Positions 15,745 through 15,774 of a stretch of 15,774 nucleotides of DNA are shown piece by piece. The stretch spans positions 1 through 15,774 of the forward strand of contig CAIXMC010000314.1 of assembly GCA_903920405.1 (NCBI GenBank), in the 5' to 3' direction. Position numbers and translations under genes: made by a program. This stretch comes from an uncultured beta proteobacterium (GTDB lineage: Bacteria; Pseudomonadota; Gammaproteobacteria; Burkholderiales; Burkholderiaceae_C). Below the pieces are notes generated by a model that worked only from the letters and a program-made list of their open reading frames with translations, had not been told where the DNA came from and did not search any database. The number at the start of each line of letters is the position of its first letter. The first letter of the stretch is position 1.

Positions 15745-15774
15745 AAAATTCAACAACTTGCCTTCAGAACAAAT

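Larger units (their letters stand above)
15316..15774. other. Gene-free, repeat-rich end of the window after rlmH
   Basis: The final 459 bp hold no recognisable gene. Reading rightward: a hairpin GATGTC/GACATC with an inner CCA/TGG pair (15358-15385); a 104 bp imperfect palindrome (15417-15520); a weak inverted pair TGTTTTC/GAAAACA around a T-run (15565-15587); CCCTGC/GCAGGG (15643-15659); and a 62 bp double repeat (15683-15744). Short open frames on both strands cross this area (up to 94 codons, running on from within rlmH), but they look like by-products of the palindromes and do not resemble known proteins. The maf gene expected after rlmH is absent up to the window edge. Confidence 0.6.

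Overview
This window looks like chromosomal DNA of a betaproteobacterium of the order Burkholderiales, most likely close to the Comamonadaceae. Three things point there: the sequence style of LpxH, MutY, RlmH and NadD; the gene block yebC-purD-(x)-nadD-rsfS-rlmH; and the kinds of short dispersed repeat present. Base composition looks moderate, lower than most Comamonadaceae. Nearly all the space is ordinary core genome, densely packed. I found no rRNA, tRNA, CRISPR array, prophage or intact insertion sequence, and no convincing new multi-gene system. The unusual material lies in the few gaps, in one repeat inside a gene, and in two slots of a conserved gene order.

Left part (1-6334, plus strand): a PAS-GGDEF diguanylate cyclase with a doubtful or truncated start; an Old Yellow Enzyme family flavin reductase; phosphatidylserine decarboxylase (psd); a gap carrying a paired REP-like hairpin element; a large dynamin-family GTPase; and the adenine glycosylase mutY, which overlaps the GTPase gene. 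The middle gap (6335-6634) holds a degenerate dispersed repeat and a 99 bp inverted-repeat element. Next come ppiB and lpxH on the minus strand, abutting with no spacer. An AT-rich divergent intergenic region follows, with a good sigma70-like promoter facing prfA (release factor 1). prfA converges on a HerA/YjgR-type ATPase on the minus strand.

Right part (11042-15315, plus strand): one tight operon-like run, yebC, purD, a coiled-coil PD-(D/E)XK-type protein, nadD, rsfS and rlmH, with 4 bp to 1 bp overlaps or very short gaps. It joins translation and ribosome functions (YebC, RsfS, RlmH) to purine and NAD biosynthesis (PurD, NadD). In related genomes hemF usually sits between purD and nadD, and maf follows rlmH. 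Here the nuclease-like protein occupies the first slot and a 459 bp stretch of palindromic repeats the second.

The observations most worth a second look are: (1) two related palindromic elements in the two repeat-rich gaps, at about 6474-6583 and 15402-15520, which share about 40 nt of similar sequence and may be traces of one mobile element family; (2) a REP/BIME-like pair with covarying stems at 3158-3213; (3) a Comamonadaceae-type dispersed repeat that appears to be read through in frame inside nadD (14067-14128); and (4) the nuclease-like gene between purD and nadD, with a 21 bp repeat encoding its coiled coil.
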